Of a DNA stretch of 15,504 nucleotides, positions 1 to 6,603 are shown piece after piece; the first letter of the stretch is position 1; every line of letters starts with the position of its first letter. The DNA comes from CAZPUI01 sp964415525. Its GTDB lineage: Bacteria > Acidobacteriota > Holophagae > Holophagales > Holophagaceae. Position numbers and translations under genes: made by a program. The notes beneath the pieces were generated by a model, which did no database searches, had not been told where the DNA came from, and saw nothing but the letters and a program-made list of their open reading frames with translations. The stretch spans positions 1-15,504 of the forward strand of contig CAYQAS010000102.1 of assembly GCA_964415525.1 (NCBI GenBank), written 5' to 3'.

Positions 1-937
1 CGGCGGTGATCTCCGTGACGATGGGGCGCTTCCATTTGCCGGACTTGTCCACCTCAGCCTTCACCCGTTGGGCGGTGGCCTTTTGGGCCTGACTGTGGAA
101 GAAGATGGCGCTGCGGTAGCTGCTGCCGAGATCGTGTCCCTGGCGGTCCAGGGTGGTAGGGTCGTGCATGCGGAAGTAGAAGCGCAGAAGAGTCTCATAC
201 GTTGTCTTGGCTGGATCGAACTCGATGCGTACGGCTTCGGCATGGCCTTCGTGGTTGCGGTAGGTGGCGTTGGGAACCTTGCCGCCGGTGTAGCCGACCT
301 CGGTGCGCAGCACGCCGGGTTGCTTACGCAGCAGGTCCTCCATCCCCCAGAAACAGCCGCCCGCCAAGGTCGCGACCTCCTCCTTTGCCACCGGCGCCTT
401 GCGGCCGAAGAGAGGCAGGAAGCTCCCGTAGCCGTCCTTCTCCAGGTCATCCACAGGGATAAAGCGCAGGCTGGCGCTGTTGATGCAGTAGCGCAGACCG
501 CCCTTGTCCCGGGGCCCGTCGTCGAAGACGTGGCCCAGGTGGCTGTCAGCATCCTTGGAGCGCACTTCCGTTCGGATCATGCCGTGGGTGACATCCCGCT
601 TCTCCACGACCTTGGAGTCCTCCAGCGGTTTCGTGAAGCTGGGCCAGCCACAGCCGGAATCGAACTTGTCCTTCGAACTGAAGAGCGCCTCCCCGGACAC
701 GATGTCCACGTAGAGCCCCTCCCGCTTCTCGTTCCAGAATTCGTTCTGGAACGCCGGCTCGGTACCGTTCTCCTGGGTCACGCGGTACTGCATGGGATTC
801 AGGCGTTTCTGCAGCTCCGCCTTTGTGGGCTTGGTCTCGTCGTTCACGGCCACCTCGTGGGAAGCGGTGCGTTTGCAGGCCCACAGCCCGAGGGAACCCA
901 GCAACAGGACTGCGAGAAGGATCCGACGCGCGCGCAT
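1..937 (-). CDS. msrAB: Lipoprotein-type MsrB-MsrA fusion, peptide methionine sulfoxide reductase (3' end outside window)
   Basis: Repairs oxidised methionine in proteins: the MsrB half reduces the R-sulfoxide and the MsrA half the S-sulfoxide. The visible 312 residues start with a short basic stretch, a hydrophobic helix and the lipobox LWAC (C21), so export and lipid anchoring are likely. The MsrB domain spans about residues 40-165, with SGCGWPSF (C96, resolving Cys of the family) and RYCINSASLRF (C151, catalytic). The paired CxxC zinc motifs of many MsrB proteins are absent. The MsrA domain begins near residue 187 with GGCFWG (catalytic C195) and GYTGG, and is cut by the window edge at about residue 312. 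The ATG at 937 is chosen because GAGGTG lies about six bases upstream and this frame gives the signal peptide. The ATG at 941 is in another frame. The gene is divergent from the lipoprotein gene at 1029. Family assignment is firm; location is inferred from the signal. Confidence 0.95.
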   Translation of the reverse strand, partial: MRARRILLAVLLLGSLGLWACKRTASHEVAVNDETKPTKAELQKRLNPMQYRVTQENGTEPAFQNEFWNEKREGLYVDIVSGEALFSSKDKFDSGCGWPSFTKPLEDSKVVEKRDVTHGMIRTEVRSKDADSHLGHVFDDGPRDKGGLRYCINSASLRFIPVDDLEKDGYGSFLPLFGRKAPVAKEEVATLAGGCFWGMEDLLRKQPGVLRTEVGYTGGKVPNATYRNHEGHAEAVRIEFDPAKTTYETLLRFYFRMHDPTTLDRQGHDLGSSYRSAIFFHSQAQKATAQRVKAEVDKSGKWKRPIVTEITA

Positions 938-1028
938 GCATGCACCTCGTATCTCTGATGCCGGAAGTCGAGCCTTCGGATGCGGGTGGATCGATACTTC
1001 CATGGCTCCGGCCCTGAGCGAATGCGCC

Positions 1029-1658
1029 ATGAGACACCATCTGCTCCCCTTCCTGCTCCTGTCTCTGCCGCTCCAGCAAGGGTGCGCCCCCCTGCTTTAT
1101 CCAGTCGCCCAGGCCTTCGGGTCCCCCTCGGAGGGAGAGCTGAGCCGACGCCGCCTGGCCTTCGATCGCCTCAAGGCGCGGAAGGAATCGGCCCGAATCC
1201 TGATCCATCCCCTGGTGGATCCGCTGGGCCTGACGCAGGTGGCGCCCAACACCGCGGAGCTTCTGGTGGAACTGCTGCGGGCCGAAGGCTGGGCCTCTGC
1301 CGCCGCGGCCAGGACGCCGCCGCGGATCCCATCGAAGGCCCTGGGCCGAAATCAGCTCCGCTATGTCCAGGACCGAGCCGAGGCGTACACCCTCTGGGCC
1401 CAAAGCATGCCTCCCGACTGCGATTTCTTCGTTGTAGTGGAGGCCTTTCCCGTGGGTGAGGGGCGCCTCGGCGGCGTCCACTGCTACGTGCTGGAAGCCT
1501 CGGGGCAGGTGGCCTACACGCGCCTCTTCAACAGCCACCACTTCGGCCCGGAGGCGGCTTGGAATCGAAATGCAGCCTGTCAGATGGCCGTGCGCGCCCT
1601 GGTGCGGGATCTCCAGAGACCGGCGCTGGAAGTGCATCCGCCCTACGGTATCGGCTAG
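1029..1658 (+). CDS. Putative lipoprotein of unknown function
   Basis: I do not recognise a family for this 209-residue protein. It starts with a short hydrophobic signal followed by LQQGC (C19), an atypical lipobox because Gln sits where Leu is usual at -3, so lipidation is possible but uncertain. The rest looks like a soluble alpha/beta domain: a strand RILIHPLVD, a helix around NTAELLVELLRAEGW, then a strand CDFFVVVEAF and a GGVHCYVLEASGQVAYTRLFN stretch. The ATG at 1029 (MRHHLLPF) is preferred because it places the signal at the N-terminus; an in-frame ATG at 1002 adds nine residues and is an alternative. The gene is divergent from msrAB, with about 91 bases between starts, and its stop is two bases from the end of the convergent Nramp remnant. 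Confidence 0.75.
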   Translation: MRHHLLPFLLLSLPLQQGCAPLLYPVAQAFGSPSEGELSRRRLAFDRLKARKESARILIHPLVDPLGLTQVAPNTAELLVELLRAEGWASAAAARTPPRIPSKALGRNQLRYVQDRAEAYTLWAQSMPPDCDFFVVVEAFPVGEGRLGGVHCYVLEASGQVAYTRLFNSHHFGPEAAWNRNAACQMAVRALVRDLQRPALEVHPPYGIG

Positions 1659-1660
1659 AG

Positions 1661-2558
1661 CTATTTGGCCAGGAGGCAGACGCTCAAGGCGATGACCACC
1701 GCCACCACGAGCCAGAGCAGCACCTCACCAAACGGCTTGTTCGCGTGCGTCCCCATCACCTTGGGATTGCTCGTGAGGACGATCAGCAGCACCACCGTCA
1801 CCGGCATCTGCACGCTCACCACCACCTGGCTCCAGACGACGGCCTGGAAGCTGTCCACCACGAGGAACTGCGTCACCATCGCCACTCCCAGGGTGACGGC
1901 AATGCCCTGGCGCGTGCGGGTGTCGTGGATGTCGTAGGGGCGGTTGAAGAGTCCCGCGAAGATGCTTCCGCCTGCCATGCCCGCCGTCAGCATGGACGCA
2001 AGCCCCGTTGCCAGGAGCGCCAGGGCGAAGAGGAGCGCGGAGAGACTGCCCACCATGGGCCTCAGCAGCTGTTCCGCCTGTTCCAGGGCATCCACCTTGA
2101 TGCCCTGGGCGAAGAAGGTCGCCGCCGCCAGGATCACCATGGCGCTGTTGATGGCCCAGCCGATGCCCATGGAGAAGAGCGTGTCGAACGCCTCGTATTT
2201 GAGGTGGATCTCCGCAAAGGCCGTGGCGATGGAGGCTCCCACCGCGGACCACAGCGCCGGGCGCCCAATCCAGCGCGGCAAGAACCGGGTCGTCGCCTCG
2301 GACATGCAGAGGCCACTGACGATGCTCAGGGCGCCGCGTTGTGCTGGAGCAAGATGAGCATGACCGTGGAAAGCGTCACCACCCAGAGCAGGGCGTAGCC
2401 ATAGGTGCTGCCCGCCGCCACATTGCTGGCCCAGGTGCCGGAGTCGATGAAGCCCACGGTCACCAAGAGGCCCGACCCGAGAAAGTCCAGGGCCCCGCCT
2501 TCGGCTTTCGCAACCTCAAATGCGCCTTGAACCGGGCCCAGCGGGGGTCATCCGACAC
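1661..2558 (-). pseudogene. Disrupted Nramp-family divalent metal transporter (MntH-like)
   Basis: Remnant of a proton-coupled Mn2+/Fe2+ importer of the Nramp family. Reading right to left, the GTG at 2558 opens SDDPRWARFKAHLRLRKPKAGP. The frame shifts near 2488-2495 into LDFLGSGLLVTVGFID (TM1) and continues to LLQHNAA, where a stop occurs at 2326-2328. A second shift near 2326-2334 leads into LSIVSGLCMSEATTRFLPRW and then 214 residues to the stop at 1661. Both shifts look like loss of one base. The DPGN metal motif of TM1 reads DSGT (about 2434-2445). After ASIATAFAEI the protein jumps to HLKYEAFDTLFSMGIGWAINSAM, so roughly 110 residues with TM4/5 and the TM6 MPH motif are missing (junction near 2204-2209). 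Only about 298 codons remain of a usual 400-plus. The start overlaps the mgsA stop, so it was the last gene of the yaaA-mgsA operon. Confidence 0.85.
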
Positions 2559-3006
2559 TCCGCTGGCGGTAGGTCTCGTAGTCCGGCAACACGCGTTCAT
2601 AGGGTTCATCCATCAGGCTGCTGCTGATGACGAAGTCGGCGCTGGCCCAGTTGCAGGCCACGGGGATGTTCCAGACCACCGCGAGACGCAGGAGTGCCTT
2701 CACGTCCGGGTCGTGGGGCACGGGCTCCAGGGGATCCCAGAAGAAGATGACGAAATCGATCTCGCCCTCGGCGATCTTGGCGCCGATCTGCTGGTCGCCG
2801 CCAAGGGGGCCACTCTGGTATTTCACCACCGGCACGCCGAGGCGCTCCTCCACCAGCCGACCCGTGGTGCCTGTGGCGTGGAGTTCGTGCTTGCAGAGGG
2901 TGCCTTTGTTGAAAGTCACCCACTCCAGCAGGTCCTTCTTCTTGTGGTCGTGGGCCACCAGGGCGATGCGCTTACGCGGATGGAGGGTGACGGTGGGACG
3001 GGTCAT
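2548..3006 (-). CDS. mgsA: Methylglyoxal synthase
   Basis: Converts dihydroxyacetone phosphate to methylglyoxal and phosphate, a cytoplasmic glycolytic bypass that frees phosphate when sugar phosphates build up. The 152-residue length equals that of E. coli MgsA. Key residues appear at the same positions as in that enzyme: H19-D20 in ALVAHDHKK, the GTTG phosphate loop at 46-49, GPLGGDQQIG with catalytic D71, FFWDPL with D91, and PHDPDVKAL with H98 and D101. ATG 3006 has an AAAGGCAG ribosome-site candidate a few bases upstream. The gene lies nine bases after yaaA, and its TGA overlaps the GTG start of the Nramp remnant, indicating a translationally coupled operon. All catalytic residues are present, so activity is expected. 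Confidence 0.97.
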   Translation of the reverse strand: MTRPTVTLHPRKRIALVAHDHKKKDLLEWVTFNKGTLCKHELHATGTTGRLVEERLGVPVVKYQSGPLGGDQQIGAKIAEGEIDFVIFFWDPLEPVPHDPDVKALLRLAVVWNIPVACNWASADFVISSSLMDEPYERVLPDYETYRQRSVG

Positions 3007-3015
3007 GGCTGCCTT

Positions 3016-3759
3016 TCAGGTGCGCCGCCGGAACACCGGCGCGTCGTCCGTGGATGCCTTGGGATCGAAGGCGTATCCCTCAGCGGCGAAGGCTGTGAGG
3101 GTCTCGGCGCCCCGACGCTGGATGAGATGCCGCGCCATGAGCCCTCGGGCCCGCTTGGCGTAGAAGCTGATGATCTTCCAGGTGCCGCCCTTCCACTCCT
3201 GGAAGACCGGGCTGATCACACGAGCCTGCAGATCCCTGACCGCCTTGGCGTATTCCTCGGAAGCCAGGTTGATGACGAGGTCCGTCTGGCGATCCAGGGT
3301 CTTGGAGATCCGGTCGCCCCAGAAGCGGTAGAGATCCCGTCCCCGAGCGGTCACGAGGCGCGTGCCCATCTCCAGGCGATAGGGGTGCATGAGGTCCAGG
3401 GGGCGCAGGACCCCGTAGAGCCCGGAGAGGATGCGCAAATGGTCCTGGGCAAAGGCGAGATCGTCTGCGGAGAGGCTCCAGGCGTCCAGGCCCTCGTAGA
3501 CATCGCCATCGAAGGTGAACAGGGCGGGACGGGCGTTCTTGCCGGTGTGGGACTTGGTCCAGGCGCGGTTGCGGCCCACGTTGAGGGCGGCCAGATCCTC
3601 CGAGATGTCCTGCAGCTTCATGATCTGCGGCACCGTCAGCTCCCGCAGCACCCCGATGAGCGCCTCCGCGTCCCCCAGGAAGCCGGGCTGGGTCGGCTTC
3701 ACCGCGGGCAGGGGGCGCTGTAGATCCAGGGACTTGGCAGGGGAGAGCAGGATGCGCAT
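3016..3759 (-). CDS. yaaA: YaaA family peroxide-stress protein (DUF328/UPF0246)
   Basis: The YaaA family protects against hydrogen peroxide; in E. coli it lowers intracellular free iron and limits Fenton damage, and it binds DNA. This 247-residue protein has the family landmarks in order: N-terminal MRILLSPAKSLD, TFDGDVYEGLDAWSL around 83-97, LRILSGLYGVLRPLDLM around 108-124, PYRLEMGTRL around 126-135, DLVINLASEEYAK, then GGTWKIISFYAKRARGLMARHLI and the C-terminal EGYAFDPKASTDDAPVFRR. Length is close to the E. coli protein (about 258 aa). It is the first gene of the yaaA-mgsA-Nramp operon, nine bases before mgsA, and is divergent from the transporter gene at 3937. Association with a manganese/iron transporter fits a metal and peroxide theme, although that transporter is now broken. 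Confidence 0.95.
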   Translation of the reverse strand: MRILLSPAKSLDLQRPLPAVKPTQPGFLGDAEALIGVLRELTVPQIMKLQDISEDLAALNVGRNRAWTKSHTGKNARPALFTFDGDVYEGLDAWSLSADDLAFAQDHLRILSGLYGVLRPLDLMHPYRLEMGTRLVTARGRDLYRFWGDRISKTLDRQTDLVINLASEEYAKAVRDLQARVISPVFQEWKGGTWKIISFYAKRARGLMARHLIQRRGAETLTAFAAEGYAFDPKASTDDAPVFRRRT

Positions 3760-3801
3760 GTCTCTAGGATGCCTGAAGCTCCAGAAGCCGATGGCGCCTG
3801 A

Positions 3802-3823
3802 CCGAGGATCACAGAATCCTCGG
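3802..3823. promoter_or_regulatory. Perfect 8-bp inverted repeat in the divergent yaaA / MFS intergenic region
   Basis: CCGAGGAT at 3802-3809 is followed by the loop CACAGA and ATCCTCGG at 3816-3823. No T-run follows on either strand, so a terminator is unlikely. It lies about 45 bases upstream of the yaaA ATG and 115 bases upstream of the MFS start, a position suitable for an operator or a leader hairpin. No regulator can be named. Confidence 0.4.
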
Positions 3824-3866
3824 CTGCAAGAGCCCCCAAAAGATCTGGAGGAATCCTTGGAAAAAC

Positions 3867-3887
3867 ATCACATTCAAGAGGTGTGAT
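3867..3887. promoter_or_regulatory. Candidate operator, ATCACA-N9-TGTGAT
   Basis: Perfect 6-bp inverted repeat with arms at 3867-3872 and 3882-3887, ending about 50 bases before the MFS transporter GTG start. Symmetric half-sites of this spacing are typical of dimeric regulators. There is no adjacent regulator gene, so the binding protein is unknown. Confidence 0.3.
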
Positions 3888-3936
3888 TCCAAGCCCTCGC
3901 CATGGGATGATGCTCCCATCCCACCCTGGAGTGTCC

Positions 3937-5325
3937 GTGAGCGAGTCCCAGCCCCCGACGAATCCCCTGCGCGAAATCACCCAGCCGTTCATCGACCTCG
4001 TGCACGCCCCCCGGGCGCTGTGGGGCCTGAACCTGAGCTACCTGCTGGAGGGCTTCGCCTACTTCGGGTTGGTCACGTACCTGGCGATGTACTTCAACCA
4101 GTACGTGAGGCTGAGTGACCAGCACGCGGGCTACATGGTGGGGGCGCTCACCTCCGGCATCACCTTCTCCATGCTCTTCTTCGGCGGGCGCGTGGATAAA
4201 TGGGGCGTGCGCCGGACCGTGATCCTCGCGGTCAGCCTCATGGCGACGGGCCGGTTCGTCCTGGCCTTTGCACCTTCCCTGGGCCTGCCGGGCGCCACCA
4301 TCTTCTCGGCCCTCAACGGCGTGGCCCTGGCGGGCATCCTCCTCGTCGTCATCGGCTTCGGCATGTATCAGCCGGCGATCTACGCTGGCACCCGCCAGAT
4401 CTCCACCCCCGCCACCTCGGGGATGGCCTTCGCGATGCTCTATGCCCTGAACAACCTGGGCGGATGGCTGCCCACCTTCATGGGCCCCGTCCGTCGCACC
4501 TTCGGCCTCGCCGGGGGCATCGGGTTCTACGGCATGGTGAGCGTCATGGGACTGGTGCTCGTCCTCATCATCCTGTCCGCCCGCACCTGGACCTCCGCCC
4601 TGAAGGCGGCCAAGGCCGAGGCTCCGGCCGTGGACCCCGATGATGTCCCCACCGTCGCCAACGTGGCGGCCCCAGATCAGCCCTTCGGAGATCGCATCCG
4701 TACCTGGGTCCGCACGCACCCCCTGATGGACATGAAGTTCACCTTCTTCATCTTCGCCCTCATCCCAGTGCAGACCCTCTTCGCATACAACTGGCTGGTG
4801 CTGCCGCAGTACGTCGACCGCGCCTTCGCGGGCAGCTGGATTGGCAAGAATTTCGAAGCCGCCACAGCCTTCAACAGCCTGCTCATCTTCATCCTCTGCC
4901 CCATCGTCGCGGCCCTCACCGCCAAGACCAAGGTCTACCGGATGATGATCCTGGGCACGGCGGTGATGGGCCTCGCCCCCTTCATCCTCGTGGGCGGCAA
5001 CAGCGCACCCATGCTGGTGGCCTACATCCTCGTCCTCTCCGTGGGCGAAGCCATGTGGCAGCCCCGCTTCCTCCAGTACGCCGCGGAGATCGCCCCCGAG
5101 GGCCGCACCGGCGTCTACATGGGTGTGGCGCAGATGCCCTGGTTCATGACCAAGATGCTCGTGCCGCTCTACTCCGGCGCGGCGCTGGCCAAGTGGTGCC
5201 CGAGCGTCGGCCCCAAGTCCACCGGCACCCTCTGGCTCGTCTCGGGCTGCATCGCCATGGCGAGCACCGTGCTGCTGGTCGTCGCCCGTGGCTGGATCGG
5301 AAAGGACTTCAAGACGAAGGCTTAG
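3937..5325 (+). CDS. Major facilitator superfamily transporter, POT/PTR-like
   Basis: A 462-residue polytopic inner-membrane carrier with roughly 12 hydrophobic segments. Residues 83-93 (GGRVDKWGVRR) match MFS motif A between TM2 and TM3. The TM1 stretch LLEGFAYFGLVTYLAMYF resembles the E-x-F-x-Y-x-G start of proton-dependent oligopeptide (POT) carriers. A polar loop at about 215-260 (KAAKAEAPAVDPDDVPT) separates the two halves. The substrate cannot be read from the sequence. GTG 3937 is chosen because GGAG at 3928-3931 sits five bases before it. Upstream in-frame starts at 3907 (ATG) and 3883 (GTG) lack a well-spaced site and add unconserved-looking residues. The gene stands alone: it is divergent from yaaA and converges on the signalling operon, ending 40 bases from its last gene. 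MFS membership is firm; the POT likeness is tentative. Confidence 0.88.
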   Translation: MSESQPPTNPLREITQPFIDLVHAPRALWGLNLSYLLEGFAYFGLVTYLAMYFNQYVRLSDQHAGYMVGALTSGITFSMLFFGGRVDKWGVRRTVILAVSLMATGRFVLAFAPSLGLPGATIFSALNGVALAGILLVVIGFGMYQPAIYAGTRQISTPATSGMAFAMLYALNNLGGWLPTFMGPVRRTFGLAGGIGFYGMVSVMGLVLVLIILSARTWTSALKAAKAEAPAVDPDDVPTVANVAAPDQPFGDRIRTWVRTHPLMDMKFTFFIFALIPVQTLFAYNWLVLPQYVDRAFAGSWIGKNFEAATAFNSLLIFILCPIVAALTAKTKVYRMMILGTAVMGLAPFILVGGNSAPMLVAYILVLSVGEAMWQPRFLQYAAEIAPEGRTGVYMGVAQMPWFMTKMLVPLYSGAALAKWCPSVGPKSTGTLWLVSGCIAMASTVLLVVARGWIGKDFKTKA

Positions 5326-5365
5326 ACCTGTTCCGCCACGGTTCGGCGCCTAAAGCCGGTCCACC

Positions 5366-6256
5366 TCAGGCGTGATCCACCTCGGCCACCACGCAATTCC
5401 CGTTGCCCACGTACCGCAGGCGATCGAAGGACTCCCACCTTGCCATCAGGATGCCCCGCCCATGGCTGTCGAAGAGATGGTCCGTGCGGAGTTCCTGGTA
5501 GTCCTGCCAGGGGAATCCAGCCCCCTGATCCTGGATTCGGAAGCGCGTGCATCTCTGGGACCGAGACACCCGAACGGTCACCCACCGATTCGCGTTCTCG
5601 GGGAGTCCCTCCCGACGCGCCACTTCGGCGTACCAGAGGCACTTCTCAATCAGGGCGCTCTTCTCGTCATAGGTGATGCCCAGGTTGCCGTGTTCCAGGG
5701 CGTTCACCATCAGCTCCGATAGCCCCACCACCAAACGCCGGGCCTCCGGTCCGATCTTGGCAAGAAGCGCCGCCAAGGCATGACACTGGCTCATGGTCTG
5801 ATAGCGAAAGGAACCCCGCTGGAGCAGCGTCATCGCCGAGCGGGTGCCTTCCAGTTCCGCCCAGAGCAGTTGCTTCGCGGCGTATTCCTCGGTGGCAGCG
5901 CCCACGACCTGCAACACCAGGGTGGGATCCAGGGGCTTCACCAGGTAGTAGAGGGCGCCCGCCTTGAGGCCCGCCTGGATCTCCTCCGGTTGATCCATGG
6001 CCGTCTGCAGCACCACCGGAATGTTGCGCAAGGACTCCTGGGCCTTCATCCGCCGCAAGACCTCCAGGCCATCCATGCCCGGCATCCGGCGATCCAGCAG
6101 GACGGCGTCGATGTCCGACTCCCGGTTCAGCAGACTCAAGGCCTCCTCGCCGTTCCCCGCCATCCGGACCTGGTAACCCGCCTGGGTGAGAATTCGCTGC
6201 AGGAGAGAGGTCACGAACCGGTCGTCATCCACCACCAGAAGCTTGCCGCGGCTCAT
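5366..6256 (-). CDS. Response regulator: receiver domain fused to an RsbW-like ATPase domain
   Basis: Predicted output protein of the adjacent phosphorelay (296 aa, cytoplasmic). Residues 4-125 form a receiver domain: acidic D10-D12 in LLVVDDD, phosphoacceptor D55 in AVLLDRRMPGMDG, T85 and K107 in LVKPLD. After a helical linker, residues about 170-294 form a HATPase_c_2 (anti-sigma kinase type) domain with an N-box GLSELMVNALEHGNLGI, a DQGAGFPW G1 box and a SHGRGI G2 box. There is no DimerHPt/HisKA helix and no DNA-binding domain, so it is neither a histidine kinase nor a transcription factor. Related ATPase domains phosphorylate or bind anti-anti-sigma or sigma partners; no such partner gene is in the window. 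Its ATG overlaps the last codon and stop of the Hpt gene by four bases. Domain calls are firm; the target is unknown. Confidence 0.9.
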   Translation of the reverse strand: MSRGKLLVVDDDRFVTSLLQRILTQAGYQVRMAGNGEEALSLLNRESDIDAVLLDRRMPGMDGLEVLRRMKAQESLRNIPVVLQTAMDQPEEIQAGLKAGALYYLVKPLDPTLVLQVVGAATEEYAAKQLLWAELEGTRSAMTLLQRGSFRYQTMSQCHALAALLAKIGPEARRLVVGLSELMVNALEHGNLGITYDEKSALIEKCLWYAEVARREGLPENANRWVTVRVSRSQRCTRFRIQDQGAGFPWQDYQELRTDHLFDSHGRGILMARWESFDRLRYVGNGNCVVAEVDHA

Positions 6257-6591
6257 GCCCGCCCCCCGCCAATGCTCCGCTGCAGATGCTCACAGGCCGC
6301 CACGAAGGCCCGTTCCGTGTTGTGGAGACACGCCGATAAAGCCGCATCTGAAGCCGCTTCGCGCTGCTTTTCCAGGCGATCCGCCGGCTTGCCAAGAACC
6401 TCGAAACCCTGGGTTTGGGAAGAGCCCTGGAGGGCATGCCCGGCGAACCGTATCGCGGCGGCATCGCGGCGCCCGACCACCTCATTGAGTGAGGCCAGCA
6501 GCATGATCGCCATCACGCCCAACACCTGGCCAAGCCCATGCAGAAACGGCCTCGGTATGACTTTCCATAGGTCTACTCCGCGATGGGCCAC
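6253..6591 (-). CDS. Hpt-domain phosphotransfer protein
   Basis: A 112-residue, mostly helical protein. The motif RDAAAIRFAGHALQGSSQTQGFEVLGKPADRLEKQ matches histidine phosphotransfer domains, in which AHxLKGSS carries the phosphorylated His. Here the histidine is H52, with Gln in place of the usual Lys three residues on. The stretch after it (helices through about residue 105) completes a four-helix bundle. A GTG start at 6591 is used, with GAGGGG about nine bases upstream overlapping the kinase stop. In-frame Met27 and Met30 are too far into the first helix to be preferred. It lies 12 bases after the hybrid kinase and overlaps the response regulator start by four bases. By family knowledge it would shuttle phosphate from the kinase's own receiver to the downstream receiver. 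Confidence 0.82.
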   Translation of the reverse strand: MAHRGVDLWKVIPRPFLHGLGQVLGVMAIMLLASLNEVVGRRDAAAIRFAGHALQGSSQTQGFEVLGKPADRLEKQREAASDAALSACLHNTERAFVAACEHLQRSIGGGRA

Positions 6592-6603
6592 AGAGGTATC
6601 CCC

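Noticed and set aside
546..1637. Minus-strand frame of 363 codons across msrAB and the lipoprotein gene
   Set aside because: It crosses the divergent promoter and reads out of frame with the clear MsrB-MsrA protein; arginine- and glycine-rich without domains.
1559..2398. Plus-strand His-rich frame (HDHRHHEPEQH) that might suggest a metal-binding protein
   Set aside because: It is opposite the Nramp remnant, and the histidines arise from the complement of valine/methionine-rich membrane codons; no start signal.
2341..3723. Plus-strand open frame of 460 codons opposite mgsA and yaaA
   Set aside because: Covers two well-supported genes on the other strand and has no recognisable domain or start site.
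3802..3823. Rho-independent terminator
   Set aside because: The stem is good but no T-run follows on either strand, and it lies between divergent starts, not after a gene end.
5326..5365. Bidirectional terminator between the convergent transporter and response regulator genes
   Set aside because: Only a 4-bp CGGC/GCCG pairing with a 7-base loop is visible and there is no T-run; too weak to call.
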